Translations under genes and position numbers: made by a program
The notes under the pieces: generated by a model
What the model was told of the DNA's origin: nothing
The model's input: only the letters and a program-made list of their open reading frames with translations
The model's database searches: none
Part shown: in pieces, positions 1 through 9,935 of the stretch
Layout: each line of letters starts with the position of its first letter
How positions within the stretch are numbered: position 1 is the stretch's first letter
Origin: Hyalella azteca
Lineage: Eukaryota > Arthropoda > Malacostraca > Amphipoda > Hyalellidae
DNA: 64,000 bases
Assembly (NCBI RefSeq): GCF_000764305.2
Contig: NW_025936295.1
Span: 909,706 to 973,705, forward strand
Direction: 5' to 3'

Positions 1-148
1 CATGAAGAGCAGCAGATAGAGGAGTGCCATATAGAGTGGCGGCCATGAGACCGAACTATATGCTATGGTGTGCAGTGTTGCCATTCCTTGCAGAAACCCC
101 AGAGATCCCGTGACCAGTAGCAGATCCGCTAGATATCAATACTCACGG
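1..148 (-). other. sv: 3' end of gene, UTR or downstream intron
   Basis: Sequence downstream of the stop codon on the minus strand. No AATAAA-type polyadenylation signal is seen before the window ends, so the transcript continues outside. If the donor overlapping the stop is used, possible acceptors at about 87 (TTTCTGCAAG|GA) and about 45 (CATATAG|TT) would each keep a frame open to the edge, but neither is convincing. Confidence 0.35.
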
Positions 149-270
149 TTACTTACTAAGCAGACCGCTTGAACCGTAACCGTAGGCGGGGTAGCCTGTG
201 GCGTATGCTTGGGTATACGGTGAGGTGTAGGCACTGTAGTCTGTCATTGAGGCCCCCACGCTGGCCGTAC
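149..270 (-). CDS. sv: Pax2/5/8 exon 10: C-terminus and stop
   Basis: Acceptor TTCATCCATATCAG|GT completes the Gly codon from exon 9. The exon encodes residues 599-637: TASVGASMTDYSAYTSPY, then a Tyr/Gly/Ala-rich stretch with YPAYGYGSSGLLSK and TAA at 149-151. The Tyr-rich character matches the C-terminal activation region of Pax2/5/8. A strong donor (CTTA|GTAAGT) overlaps the last codons and the stop, and another GTGAGT lies just after it (141-146). The gene may therefore continue in some transcripts into sequence at or beyond the window edge. Confidence 0.85.
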
Positions 271-2034
271 CTGATATGGATGAATCAGTATTATTGATAA
301 GCCGCGCATGAAAACACGAAACAATTAATCTAAACAGATTTAAATTATGGGGAAATTAAAAATGACGCATTATTAGTTTTGTAAGCCACAGCCCAACACC
401 GATGAGCGACGAGATTTTAGTGAAGTAAAATTACATACAAGTTGATGACTGCACTGTTGGAGCAATCAGTTGAGAAATTTGAGGTGTATGTACACTTTGC
501 AGGGTTGAGTCAAACGGCCTGAGAATTTATTAAAATGAACGAATCATTACATCGTGCCTCATAGCACTTCCCGAAGGGAAATGATACATGGTAGCTCAAA
601 GGGATGTGTGGGTTAATACTCCTAGTTCTTCGCGATGTGAGAGCATTGAGTCGAACCGTACGTTATACAGTCTGACCAGGGAAGTGGCTGCGCTAAAAAT
701 AACCCTTAAGAAAAACCCAACAGGAGCAAAGTTCTATTAAACTGAAGAGCTGCTTCGCTCCTCTCGACCTGATGAACTTCAGGGTAGCTGTAAAAAAACG
801 TAAGTGACTCTGGCTCTGGGATGAGAAGGCGAGGGAGAGTCAAGATGGTTAGAAGGAGATTGTTGAAAAGGCCCGTGTTCGTCTTCGTTATTGGGAAGGT
901 GATCACTTGTTATAAATACGTATTAGTCATTGAAATTAATGTGTGAAATGATATAAAAAGCGCCAATTACGAAAACAATAAGAAGTGGAAGAATTTCAGA
1001 TTGAAAATTTTGAAAACATCCAATAACTTCCAATAAATCTTGAATATTAGATTTTTTGTGCAATATCGTGTTATTTGATACCAAGGCATGTTGATGACTG
1101 AGAGTGAAATTTTAAATAGAATATAAATATCATTAGCAAGTTTTGTGACAAAATTTGAATCATACGACCGATCACTTACTACAAAATTTTGATACACCTC
1201 TCTCAAGTAATGTATTGTTCGTTGTGGTGCACGTTACTCGTAGGGTGACATTATTGTTTTTCCGTTGCTTTGATGCATACTCGTACTTACTCTCAGCATC
1301 TCCAGACACTGAACTTTGATGGCAAGTAGAACTGAGCTCGAGAATAAATGCGATAGTTCAACAAGAATTTTGCTTACATCGAATAACTACGTAACATCTA
1401 TCACAAAACATGAATCCAGAACGACAATTAAACAGAAACTACTTAAAAAGAGACTATAAGAGTGCGCATGCCGTAACAGGGTGATACTGGAGACAAAATC
1501 TAGATTCTAGACAGAAGCTGAAGTATAGCCTTAGGGAACTGTTGCAGTAAATGTGATAAATAATAATATTACTTTAGGAATGCACAAACACAATCCTTCT
1601 TGTTAGAATAAAAAATTTAACCAAGTTGAATGAACCTGGGAGGTAATGAAATGGTTGTAATAAGTAGATTATTGAAGATCTCTGAATATTCGGACCCGAG
1701 CAGAAACAAAGTGAAAATTAGGTCCTCGATTTTCGGTTGCGGTTACCGAAAGAGGACAAAATTTCACACGTCGATGAACTGAGTTTGAGGTCGAAACTAT
1801 TTATTCTGAAACAAATGAACCTATTTCTGAAGAAACGTACTAGGAGAACTGAAGCGAAAAATTTACATGAATTCAAAAAGATGAACCTTAAGGGAATTAA
1901 AATACTATCAGACAAGTCACACAATTAATTGAGATTAGCAAAAGATGCAATTAGCACGAATGCGAAAAACCTTGGCTGATATTCACTGAATAACATTCGG
2001 CCACTGATTTCTAACAGTGCAGTGCAACACCTAC
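271..2034 (-). other. sv: Intron 9
   Basis: AT-rich sequence between exons 9 and 10. It starts GTAGGT (2034) and ends CATATCAG (271). No other exon, repeat array or RNA gene was recognised. A short open frame on the plus strand at 1737-1928 is lysine-rich and looks like chance. Confidence 0.75.
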
Positions 2035-2694
2035 CTGAGAAGTGCGGCAACGGAGAGAATGGTGCTTCCATAGAGCCTTGAGAAGTCGCATTGGTGGGAG
2101 GCTGTGCGAAACTGAAGGTGTTTGTGGGGGATGCTTGTGACAGGGAGTTGGTAGAGGTGGGTTGAAGCAGAGTGAGGATCGAGGATGAAGAGGAACAAGG
2201 TGTGTCGGCCTTTAGTGGGGACGAGCAAGGGGCCAAAATGTGTGATGGGTCCAGGGGAGTAACACTAACCCCCAGGTAGCCCGAGTCAGATAAGCTGACT
2301 TCGGACAGCCTCGAGTCATGTTGAGCGGACCGACCGTGCGGGTGGCAGATGGGGGGTGATAACTGGTGATGGTGATGATGTTGGTGTTGTTGCTGATGAT
2401 GGTGATGGTGAGGTGTGGGATCATGGTGAACATTTTGATGTGAGTGATGATGTTGGCCATGATGGTGAAGACTACTTTGATGATGTTGGCTAAGGCCGTG
2501 CTGATGATGTTCTTGAGGTGAGAGAGGAAGTTGTTCGTATGGTGAAAGTTGATGGGGCAAACTAGGATTTGGGGAGACAGACTGTGCAGCGTAAGGGGTG
2601 TGGGGAGGAGGAGTGCTCAAAGGGGGAGTTGAGGTGCCACTCCTCATATTGTTATTAGAAGCCAAGGCATTATTGTTGCCATCGCTTGTGAGGC
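2035..2694 (-). CDS. sv: Pax2/5/8 exon 9: His/Pro/Ser-rich regulatory region
   Basis: The longest exon, 660 nt, encoding residues 378-597. The acceptor is excellent (TTCTCGTATCCCCTCAG|GC) and the donor is CTTCTCAG|GTAGGT. It begins LTSDGNNNALASNNN, then a Ser/Thr/Pro stretch (about 396-437), a His-rich tract (about 440-497) with runs of five histidines, a conserved-looking SDSGYLGVSVTPLDPSHIL block (about 513-531), and a Ser-rich end finishing with APFSPLPHFS. The frame stays open past the donor to a stop near 1925, so intron retention would give an alternative tail of about 36 residues. The His tract is low complexity and its length may vary between individuals. Confidence 0.92.
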
Positions 2695-5108
2695 CTGAGG
2701 GGATACGAGAACAGAAACTGTAGGCCTCCCAAGCACGTCAAACGATCACACTTCACAGCTTACCGCAGCCACATAACAATCTAAGAGGTAGCCCTCAGCT
2801 GCGCTTTGCTAGAGTTCACAAGAGAAAAGCAACCTCAATTCGTATTTATCCCGTTATCTTCATGGAAAAAATTTTGTTGGAAACTAAAGTTGGTGCTTTA
2901 GTCTTTTCGTTTTTTGAGAGACACGAGTAAATTTGAGAATACTTAGGTATAGTTCGTAGAGATTCATTACAAAACTGTTAAGATATATTGCGACAAATTC
3001 CAATTCTGATATTCATCAATGAAATTATGACTGAACTCATTTTTCAACCCAGCTAAAATATTCTAGCGATTCCTTGAGATGTTATGTGGCTTAATAATCT
3101 GTGAAGTTTGGCATTCTGGACTTTAAAAAGTGTCAATTATTCTTGCATATAAGGTGTGCGAACGACACAAATGTCCAAAACACTATTTGATAGCAAAGTT
3201 GAGAATTTATTACTTATAACCAGGGCGACAATTGGGAAATTGATAACAGGGTTGGGAAATTAAAGCATTGTTTATTTTTTACCACAATTTGATGTTCGGC
3301 AAATAATAGCCTTGCCATTGATAGAGGCTGCCTGAGCAAGCAACGAGCTTAGTCACAGAGGACTCCTTAGAGAACTTAATAAAATGATATTCTGGCAGAG
3401 CCGTTTGGATAGCATATAAAAGAAATTCGCTGCGCGTGATGATACGAAGCAGAGGGAGCTGCAAGAGCTCAGCAGCCAATGGGAGACTAGTGCTAGGGAG
3501 CAGAGCGGCAGTTGGCGGAGACGCTCTTACTGACGAACTAACGGCCAAGAAAAGGGCGGGAAACGGCCTTGGCTAAAACATTTTCTTGCTATATTACCCT
3601 GATATGCAAAATTAATCTAGGAATGATGTAGAAGCTAGATCACATGAAAGTAACGCTAGAATTACTACCAATTTTGCGGTTTGGACATTTGTACGTACCC
3701 TTATGTGCACGAGTAAGTGATTACCTTAAGTTTATTTTATCATCGTAGAAGAACACAAGCAGGTGCATGGTGCATCGATGTGCAGTCATGGTGCCGGCAC
3801 GACATGGGGTGACAAAAGTAGCATTCGTCAACAGTGCAAAACTAGCAGGTGGATTGGAATTACTGAGAACAATGAATTACACTACGATAGTGAAGGGGTA
3901 GCTCTCTAAGCCATGCACTTACTTTGCTCTATGATCAAGCATTTACTTAAATGAATCATTCTACGGCTAATAGAACTTAACCAACTTAAACAACATTACT
4001 TATTTTTTTTATTAATTATCTTCGTCATTGTTTATGAGTAACACAAAAACGGCTTCTGGAGAACTACGATGCTGAGAATTTTCTTGGAGGAATAAATCGG
4101 CGAGGGGAAAAAATTGTAGGTTGAAGTTAATTTTGTTGGAGCAAGAAGGCCTCGTCCCATCAGAACAATGAGTCGAGCTCTCCATTGTGGCTGCTTTAGA
4201 AAACACGGCCGCCAGATACACTTGCTTGGATAAATCAAGATGCTCATGAAAACCGTCTTTTCATGAGAGCGAACTACCGATAAAATATCCGGCGTGAATA
4301 CGCCAGCCAGACTGTAAAATGCTCCATTGTTGAGGAGCCGAGCTGTCTCAAGATACCAACGCTATCCTCTAACAGCTACATGCCATAAAGGCTTCCACAC
4401 AGAGACTTCTTTGGCGTTCTAAGGGAAAAATGTATTGGCACTTGCTGAAGACGACAGTCTAGCAATGACGACGAAATATCGCACAAGAATTTTGCAAGTG
4501 CATGAATGAGCATGCAAAGCTATTGTCAATTCTTATTGTGAACATAATATAAAATTGTAATAAGTTTTACGGAATGCTACAAATTAGGAATACATAGCAG
4601 CATATACTTTGAGTGGCGGTTAAAGTAAGATCAATCTATAAAATTTTGACGTTCTGCTGATTTTCTGGTTTGAAATAACAATCAATAAGCAATTATTTCA
4701 TGCAAAAATATCATTTTTAGACATTGAACTGCTGAAGGAATCGCGAAAACCACGAAATTGCGAAGATTTTGTTTCGTGGTATAAAAAGGACGGGCTTTTT
4801 GTGTACGCTAAATTGTAAATACAAGAGTGCATAGTGCTTTCTGAATAATAATTTCTTCTTCGATATATATTCCGTATTGCATGGTGGATGAGTCAATGAA
4901 TATAGTGCATATAATGGTTGCTTATCTTGCCTGATAGGGTGGCAATTTTGATAGTGGGCTATACGGGTTAGCCAGAGCAGGTTACCTTGCTTATTTTGTA
5001 GATAAGTTTTTAAATGTGTCCTTCAGGTTTGCCGGAGCAGGTTACTTTGCTTATAATGTCAACAAGTTAGAAAGTTGATTTATAGGTTAGCCAGACAGAG
5101 CAGGTTAC
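2695..5108 (-). other. sv: Intron 8
   Basis: Starts GTAACC (5108) and ends CCCCTCAG (2695). It holds the exon 8 donor repeat at its start (4930-5103). A moderately GC-rich stretch at 3290-3560 has no supported function. The remainder is unique AT-rich sequence. Confidence 0.75.
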
Positions 5109-5109
5109 C
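4930..5109 (-). repeat. Donor-containing minisatellite after exon 8 (three units)
   Basis: About 60-bp units, each containing GCAA(G/A)|GTAACCTGCTC on the minus strand. The first is the real exon 8 donor (GT at 5107-5108); the others have their GT near 5044-5045 and 4984-4985. The second unit has A instead of G at the last exon-like base. An older, weaker unit may lie near 4920-4935. Confidence 0.8.
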
Positions 5110-5252
5110 TTGCTGATAATGCACGTGTGCAGAAGCAGCTGAATCCAATTGAGGAGGTGAGGTTAGGACAGGCTTAACATCTTGCATGGAGATGGGGCTA
5201 AGGGGAGCCAACCCTGCCACGCCACCTATAATGGGGGACCAGAGCGTGTAAG
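5109..5252 (-). CDS. sv: Pax2/5/8 exon 8 (residues 330-377)
   Basis: A 144-nt exon. The acceptor chosen, AAATGTCAG|CT, is the only one nearby that completes the Gly/Ala codon from exon 7 in phase (G+CT = Ala). Its pyrimidine tract is mediocre, so the 5' boundary is the weak point. The donor is CAGCAAG|GTAACC. The peptide begins YTLWSPIIGGVAGLAPLSPI and continues through SMQDVKPVLTSPP to AHVHYQQ. It forms part of the Pro/Ser-rich transactivation region. Two further near-copies of the donor follow at about 60-nt spacing. Confidence 0.84.
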
Positions 5253-7306
5253 CTGACATTTGCTCCCGAAACCCCACGAATAATTATGCTCATATCATTG
5301 GCGCCCGATCATGATTTGTGAATTAAATAATATGAATGAATTGCTCGTGCAAGATCACTTTTTGTGAATTAATCCAAAAATTATGCTCAAATCATCGGCG
5401 CTCGATCACTATTTGTGAATAAAATATTAGCGTACGGATACACAAACCATATTCACTACTAGTCGTATCCAAACCGCTGGCATTCAGACGAAGGGTTAAG
5501 GTGTGTAAAATTTAGACTTAAATCCTTTTTTGTGAATTAATCCAAAAATTATGCTCAAATCATCGGCGCTCGATCACTATTTGTGAATAAAATATTAGCG
5601 TACGGATACACAAACCATCTTTACTACTAGTCGTATCCAAACCGCTGGCATTCAGACGAAGGGTTAAGGTGTGTAAAATTTAGACTCGTTTACCGCCGAA
5701 GAATGTCAATGTTCGAAGAAGTTGATTATAAGGGGACTCGAATACTCGCCACTGATAGCAGGATTTGAAATAGCGGACCATCAGTGTTCGTTCTAGAATT
5801 CGGTACCTTATTTTGTTCAATGAGTTGTAAAAGTCATGCAGGGCGTAAGAGAATTATATTTAAACTTAGAATCGCTTAAAACGGATGATTTAAAAACAAA
5901 TATATTCTCACAAAAAATCGACCTACGTTTTGATATAAATTTGGCCGCAAAATGAATATTATACTGCAGCTTAAATTTGAATTTTTCACATAATTGGGAA
6001 AAATATAGCCCGGCCAGAAATAAATGTTATTTTCGAATAAAAAATTACACTTTTGAGGAAGTTTGCGGAGTTTTTGCTTGTTAAGTTGGTTTTGTTCATA
6101 TAATTATGTAAACATTGCACACACTATGAGTTACATCAGTCCTCATACTACGGGGATGTATTACAATTTAAAATGAAAAGGGGTTAAATTTACTGACATG
6201 CTGACAAGAAAGGGTCTACTCAACAGGGTTTCTGCAGTAAAGCAAGCATGGAAATGTTCCAATATTACTAACCAACACATAACATGGTTTTGCAAAGCTA
6301 CTGCTTTTCTCAATTACGAGAGAGTTACAGACAGACAAGAAATACAAAACGTTGACTAACTGAACAAAACATTCTCTAGCAGATTTACTACAAGCCAATG
6401 ACATTATGATTACAATGGAGAGCATTTCAAGCTGGAATAAGCGCTAATTAACAAAATGTTTTCAAACTCACCTTTGAAGACTTGAGTATTATAGTTTAGT
6501 AACTTAGGGAAAATTTCTGTAAGTGGATTTTCTGGTGAGTTGACATAGTTGGAGAAAACTTAGAATAGTGAGGGAAGAAATGTACAGGAATGGTATTGAA
6601 TGCCAATGAGCTTTGTGGCACGAAAATAAAGATGAATAACTAAGATGAGAACAATAATGAATGTATAGAAAAAAAATGAAAGAAGCACGAAAAGGTCTAG
6701 CGTGATAAATGAGGATGAGCCGTTTGCATTTGATTTGGCCGGTGCATCTATACTGAAACTCTATAAATGAAGACCTTAAATCAGGAAGTTTGATCTATAA
6801 AAAGAAGGCATGACAACCAGGATACGAAAAACAATAAAACCGATCGTCATGAAAAGAATTTACAGTGAATAACTAAGGTAGAAAAGCTGCGCTGAAGGTT
6901 GAAAGGGAAAAATGATTCTCGAGTTGGTTAAGAAGAGATCGTTTGAAGAGAATGAATCGGTGAAAGAAAGGTTCTCACCTAATTGAAGAGAATGAATCGG
7001 TGGAAGAAAGGTTCTCACCTAATTGAAGAGAATGAGTCGGTGGAAGAAAGGTTCTCACCTAATTGAAGAGAATGAGTCGGTGGAAGAAAGGTTCTCACCT
7101 AATTGAAGAGAATGAATCGGTGGAAGAAAGGTTCTCACCTAAAGAGGTGGCAGAGAATAGATAAGGTAGAAAAGCTGCGCTGAAGGTTGAAAGGGAAAAA
7201 TGATTCTCGAGTTGGTTAAGAAGTGATCCGTTGAAGAGAATGAATCGGTGGAAGAAAGGTTCTCACCTAATTGAAGAGAATGAATCGGTGGAAGAAAAGT
7301 TCTCAC
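5253..7306 (-). other. sv: Intron 7
   Basis: Starts GTGAGAAC (7306) and ends AAATGTCAG (5253). It contains the exon 7 donor array and a 168-bp tandem duplication at 5363-5687. The stretch 5690-6870 is unique and AT-rich, with no gene recognised. Confidence 0.75.
5363..5687. repeat. 168-bp tandem duplication
   Basis: Two nearly identical units (about 5363-5519 and 5531-5687) share AATTATGCTCAAATCATCGG and GCGTACGGATACACAAACCA. A partial third unit precedes them at about 5281-5323. The near identity suggests a recent event. Confidence 0.9.
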
Positions 7307-7310
7307 CTAA
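6874..7310 (-). repeat. 40-bp minisatellite repeating the exon 7 donor
   Basis: Units of about 40 bp contain, on the plus strand, GAATGAATCGGTGGAAGAAA then GGTTCTCACCT. On the minus strand each reads AG|GTGAGAAC, identical to the real exon 7 donor. Extra donors lie with their plus-strand CTCACCT near 7262, 7134, 7094, 7054, 7014 and 6974. A longer module (AAGCTGCGCTGAAGGTTGAA and following) is duplicated at about 6886 and 7171, giving a higher-order repeat. Confidence 0.92.
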
Positions 7311-7455
7311 AGAGGTGGGGAGCGGAGGTGTGTAGACGTGGTTGGACGTAGGGTGACCCATCGCCATGCTGTCGTATAGAGCATCGGTCGTACTACCTGA
7401 CACAGCTACGGACGGCACAAAGCTGCTGTTGTGGTCAACGAAAGATTGCACCGCG
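7307..7455 (-). CDS. sv: Pax2/5/8 exon 7 (residues 281-329)
   Basis: A 149-nt exon with acceptor CTCCTCGTGCAG|C, completing the Ser codon from exon 6, and donor TTAG|GTGAGAAC, leaving phase 1. The peptide begins AVQSFVDHNSSFVPSVAVSG and ends VYTPPLPTSL, part of the Ser/Pro/Tyr-rich regulatory region between octapeptide and C-terminus. Such regions carry activation and repression activity in the family, but no specific motif is seen. The donor is the first member of a roughly 40-bp minisatellite that repeats AG|GTGAGAAC six more times downstream. Read-through meets a stop within about 15 codons. Confidence 0.87.
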
Positions 7456-8028
7456 CTGCACGAGGAGTCGATTCATCAACTTAGGAAATGTTTTTATCTA
7501 TTTTTCGTAAAGGGAAAATTCACTGTATAAAGTTGACACCGTCTTTAAATTTGATTTCGTTGCAAAAATATAATTCTTATTTCAAAGTGTAATTCATTTG
7601 TTGATTTAAATGAGTTGATTTGTCTCTTTATTTGAATCGTGACAAAAGCTCCCCAAAATTGAAAGATTATTAAGAAAAATTCTGGGATAATTGAAAAAGT
7701 TTCGGATGAGATGCCTTCTTATGAAGAGACAGTGTTTGTGCGCTGTAAATGAATTAAATAACAAAAATACGAATAAATTTCTTGGTAAAGCTTCCTCAGA
7801 ATAGCTCGATATCAGGTAGAATTTTGTAGGAAACGGGAAGAAACCAAGAAACCAAGCTATATCATTATTAGAGCCACCAAAAAATTTGTCGTAGCTTCCA
7901 AAAACAGCTTACTCAATTCAGCTTCCAACAAAATTGAGTTCTTCATTCGATTTACAGTTTCGGACGGCGGAATTTAAATTTTCAACAAGTATTCATAAAC
8001 TTCCTTTGATGTCACCCCCGCTACTCAC
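7456..8028 (-). other. sv: Intron 6
   Basis: A short intron, starting GTGAGT (8028) and ending CGTGCAG (7456). Unique AT-rich sequence; nothing else seen. Confidence 0.8.
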
Positions 8029-8132
8029 CTATAAGGAGAAACAGCTCCCGGGACTGCAGACCCTAAGTCAGGCAATATGGCTTTAGAATTGTCGTCAGAT
8101 TTTAGGGAGGACCACTGTTTTGACCACAGCAT
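8029..8132 (-). CDS. sv: Pax2/5/8 exon 6 (residues 246-280)
   Basis: A 104-nt exon with acceptor TTTTCTCTAACCAG|ATG and donor TATAG|GTGAGT. Only one frame is open, and it is the one set by exons 5 and 7. The peptide runs MLWSKQWSSLKSDDNSKAIL then PDLGSAVPGAVSPY. The Trp-containing W-S-K-Q-W stretch followed by D-D and I-L-P-D-L-G is probably a conserved block of insect Pax2 proteins, recalled rather than checked. No known domain is visible. The donor is unique; nothing like the repeated donors of exons 4, 7 and 8 follows it. Confidence 0.83.
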
Positions 8133-9151
8133 CTGGTTAGAGAAAACAAATTTCATTAATTAATTATGTACTTAAATGAAGCCCTTTATACATATACAGA
8201 CAAAAAAACACACATATACAGGTTATCTATTGAATAGAGGCATGAACGCTTTGTTTAAATTATTTTTACTGGAATTGAGAGCTAGAATTGTCACCAAGAA
8301 CTCATTTTGTGTTTTTCTTCAATATTTGGAAACCAAAAAATTTGCTCCGTATTATATAAGGTTAGAAATGAACGGCCCTATAAAAAAGAGCGCATAAAAC
8401 GTCTCATGTCTTTGTGATGAATTGTCGGAGGCAGCGAAAGGGACAAACATCAAAGCTGTTCTTGGGATCTGCAATCAGGTAATAAAGCATGTGATTGGCT
8501 GGTTGTGCTGACCAAACTTGAGGGAAAACCCCACGTCATTGGCGATCATGTCTAAGGAAATCCCCCTCTGCCACGGCGATCATGGCTGTCCTAACGTGAA
8601 GTTAGGAGCTCCCCCATTGGACTGAGTCAATCTCAAGCTTGGCCAGTTGTGACCGATGGAATTATGAAGTACCCTACGCAATATATGTGCACGACATTCG
8701 TCGAAGAAACTAATTTTCATAAATTGTCCATTTGTGCTTTTTTGTGCTGAGCCAAAGTTTCTGGACATCGGGGAACAGCATCGTTACGACAGCAACATTC
8801 CACCGTGACGAGACATCCTTGCAGAGTGGACGGATTGACTGATGTTTTGGAGGGCTTTATGGGATACTAGCCGTCAATTTTATGAGTCATTTGGCTAGTT
8901 ACTAGCGAAAACCGAATAAAAAATTACACCATTTCTCGAGTAAGTGTCCCTCGTAAAAATTATGAGGGAGATATTTCAAGTGTCTCAGATAAGAACATTT
9001 CTCGATGGAGCGGTCATAAATTTGGAATTTTTTGACATACCAATATATGAAGCATATTATTTTAACATTTAAAATAAATCGTGCTGATATCAAAACCAAG
9101 ACCAAATAATTTCCTGCATGGATCATTGGATATGAGGTTTCAGGTTCTTAC
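8133..9151 (-). other. sv: Intron 5
   Basis: Starts GTAAGA (9151) and ends TCTAACCAG (8133). Short open frames on either strand show no family resemblance. No repeat array was seen. Confidence 0.78.
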
Positions 9152-9237
9152 ATTTGTGTAGAGGGGATCGGTAGTATATTGAGTTCGCTGCCTCTTCAGA
9201 TCTTCCTCCGAGTGTCCATTTAGCTCCCGGTGCTCGT
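9152..9237 (-). CDS. sv: Pax2/5/8 exon 5 (residues 217-245)
   Basis: A small 86-nt exon with a clear pyrimidine-rich acceptor (TTTTCTTTCTGAGCAG|AC) and donor AAT|GTAAGA. It completes the Asp codon left by exon 4 and ends in phase 0. The peptide contains ELNGHSEEDLKRQRTQY and DPLYTN. From memory, insect Pax2 proteins have a similar acidic plus KRQRTQY stretch after the octapeptide; I could not check this. It lies where vertebrate Pax2/5/8 carry the partial homeodomain, but no homeodomain helix is recognisable. Splice signals and phase on both sides are the main support. Confidence 0.83.
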
Positions 9238-9719
9238 CTGCTCAGAAAGAAAATAAAATTCAAGTAACATATTCAAACCTTTAATATCAGTAATCAGTTG
9301 CTAAACTTCTTGTCTTGGAATCTGGAAGAGAATGGAATGGAACATACTATTTTATTTATTATAACATAAACAATAATAAAATTTGACTTTATCCAATGTT
9401 ATTTACACAGGTTAATTTTGCTCTTCGGCCATCGACCAGTTTGTTGATACCTTAAAAGTTTATCCCATTATTATGCATTAAATGCAGATGTTTTAACCCC
9501 ATACGATACAGAGAAGAAGGTGAAAAGCACATGTGATGTCCATCTGCATAGTTTGCATTGCCATGAAGTGTATTAAATTATTGAAAAACATTGATAATTG
9601 GCGAAGTTTATAATATACCGATACTCAGATAGCTCGCCCAATTTTGTGTCAACAGCGCGCACTAAACTTTTGAACTCTGAATATTTCTGTTTGAAGAGAT
9701 ACAAAGAGCTGAAAGAGGC

Positions 9720-9935
9720 GATAGATGGAAGACTCGCCGAATCTTGTGTCCACAACGGATATCTCTGGTGGAACAAAGTGCTGAAAGAGGCGATAGATGG
9801 AAGACTCGCCGAATCTTGTGTCCACTCCACAACGGACATCTCTGGTGGAACAAAGTGCTGAAAGAGGCGATAGATGGAAGACTCGCCGAATCTTGTGTCC
9901 ACAGCGGACATCTCTGGTGGACAGCAAACGTTAAT
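9720..9935. repeat. About 72-bp minisatellite, three units
   Basis: Tandem units contain GAAAGAGGCGATAGATGGAA, GACTCGCCGAATCTTGTGTC and CATCTCTGGTGGA. One and a half further units recur at 11355-11475 in the second copy of the larger duplication. Open frames crossing it merely reflect the repeat. Confidence 0.88.
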
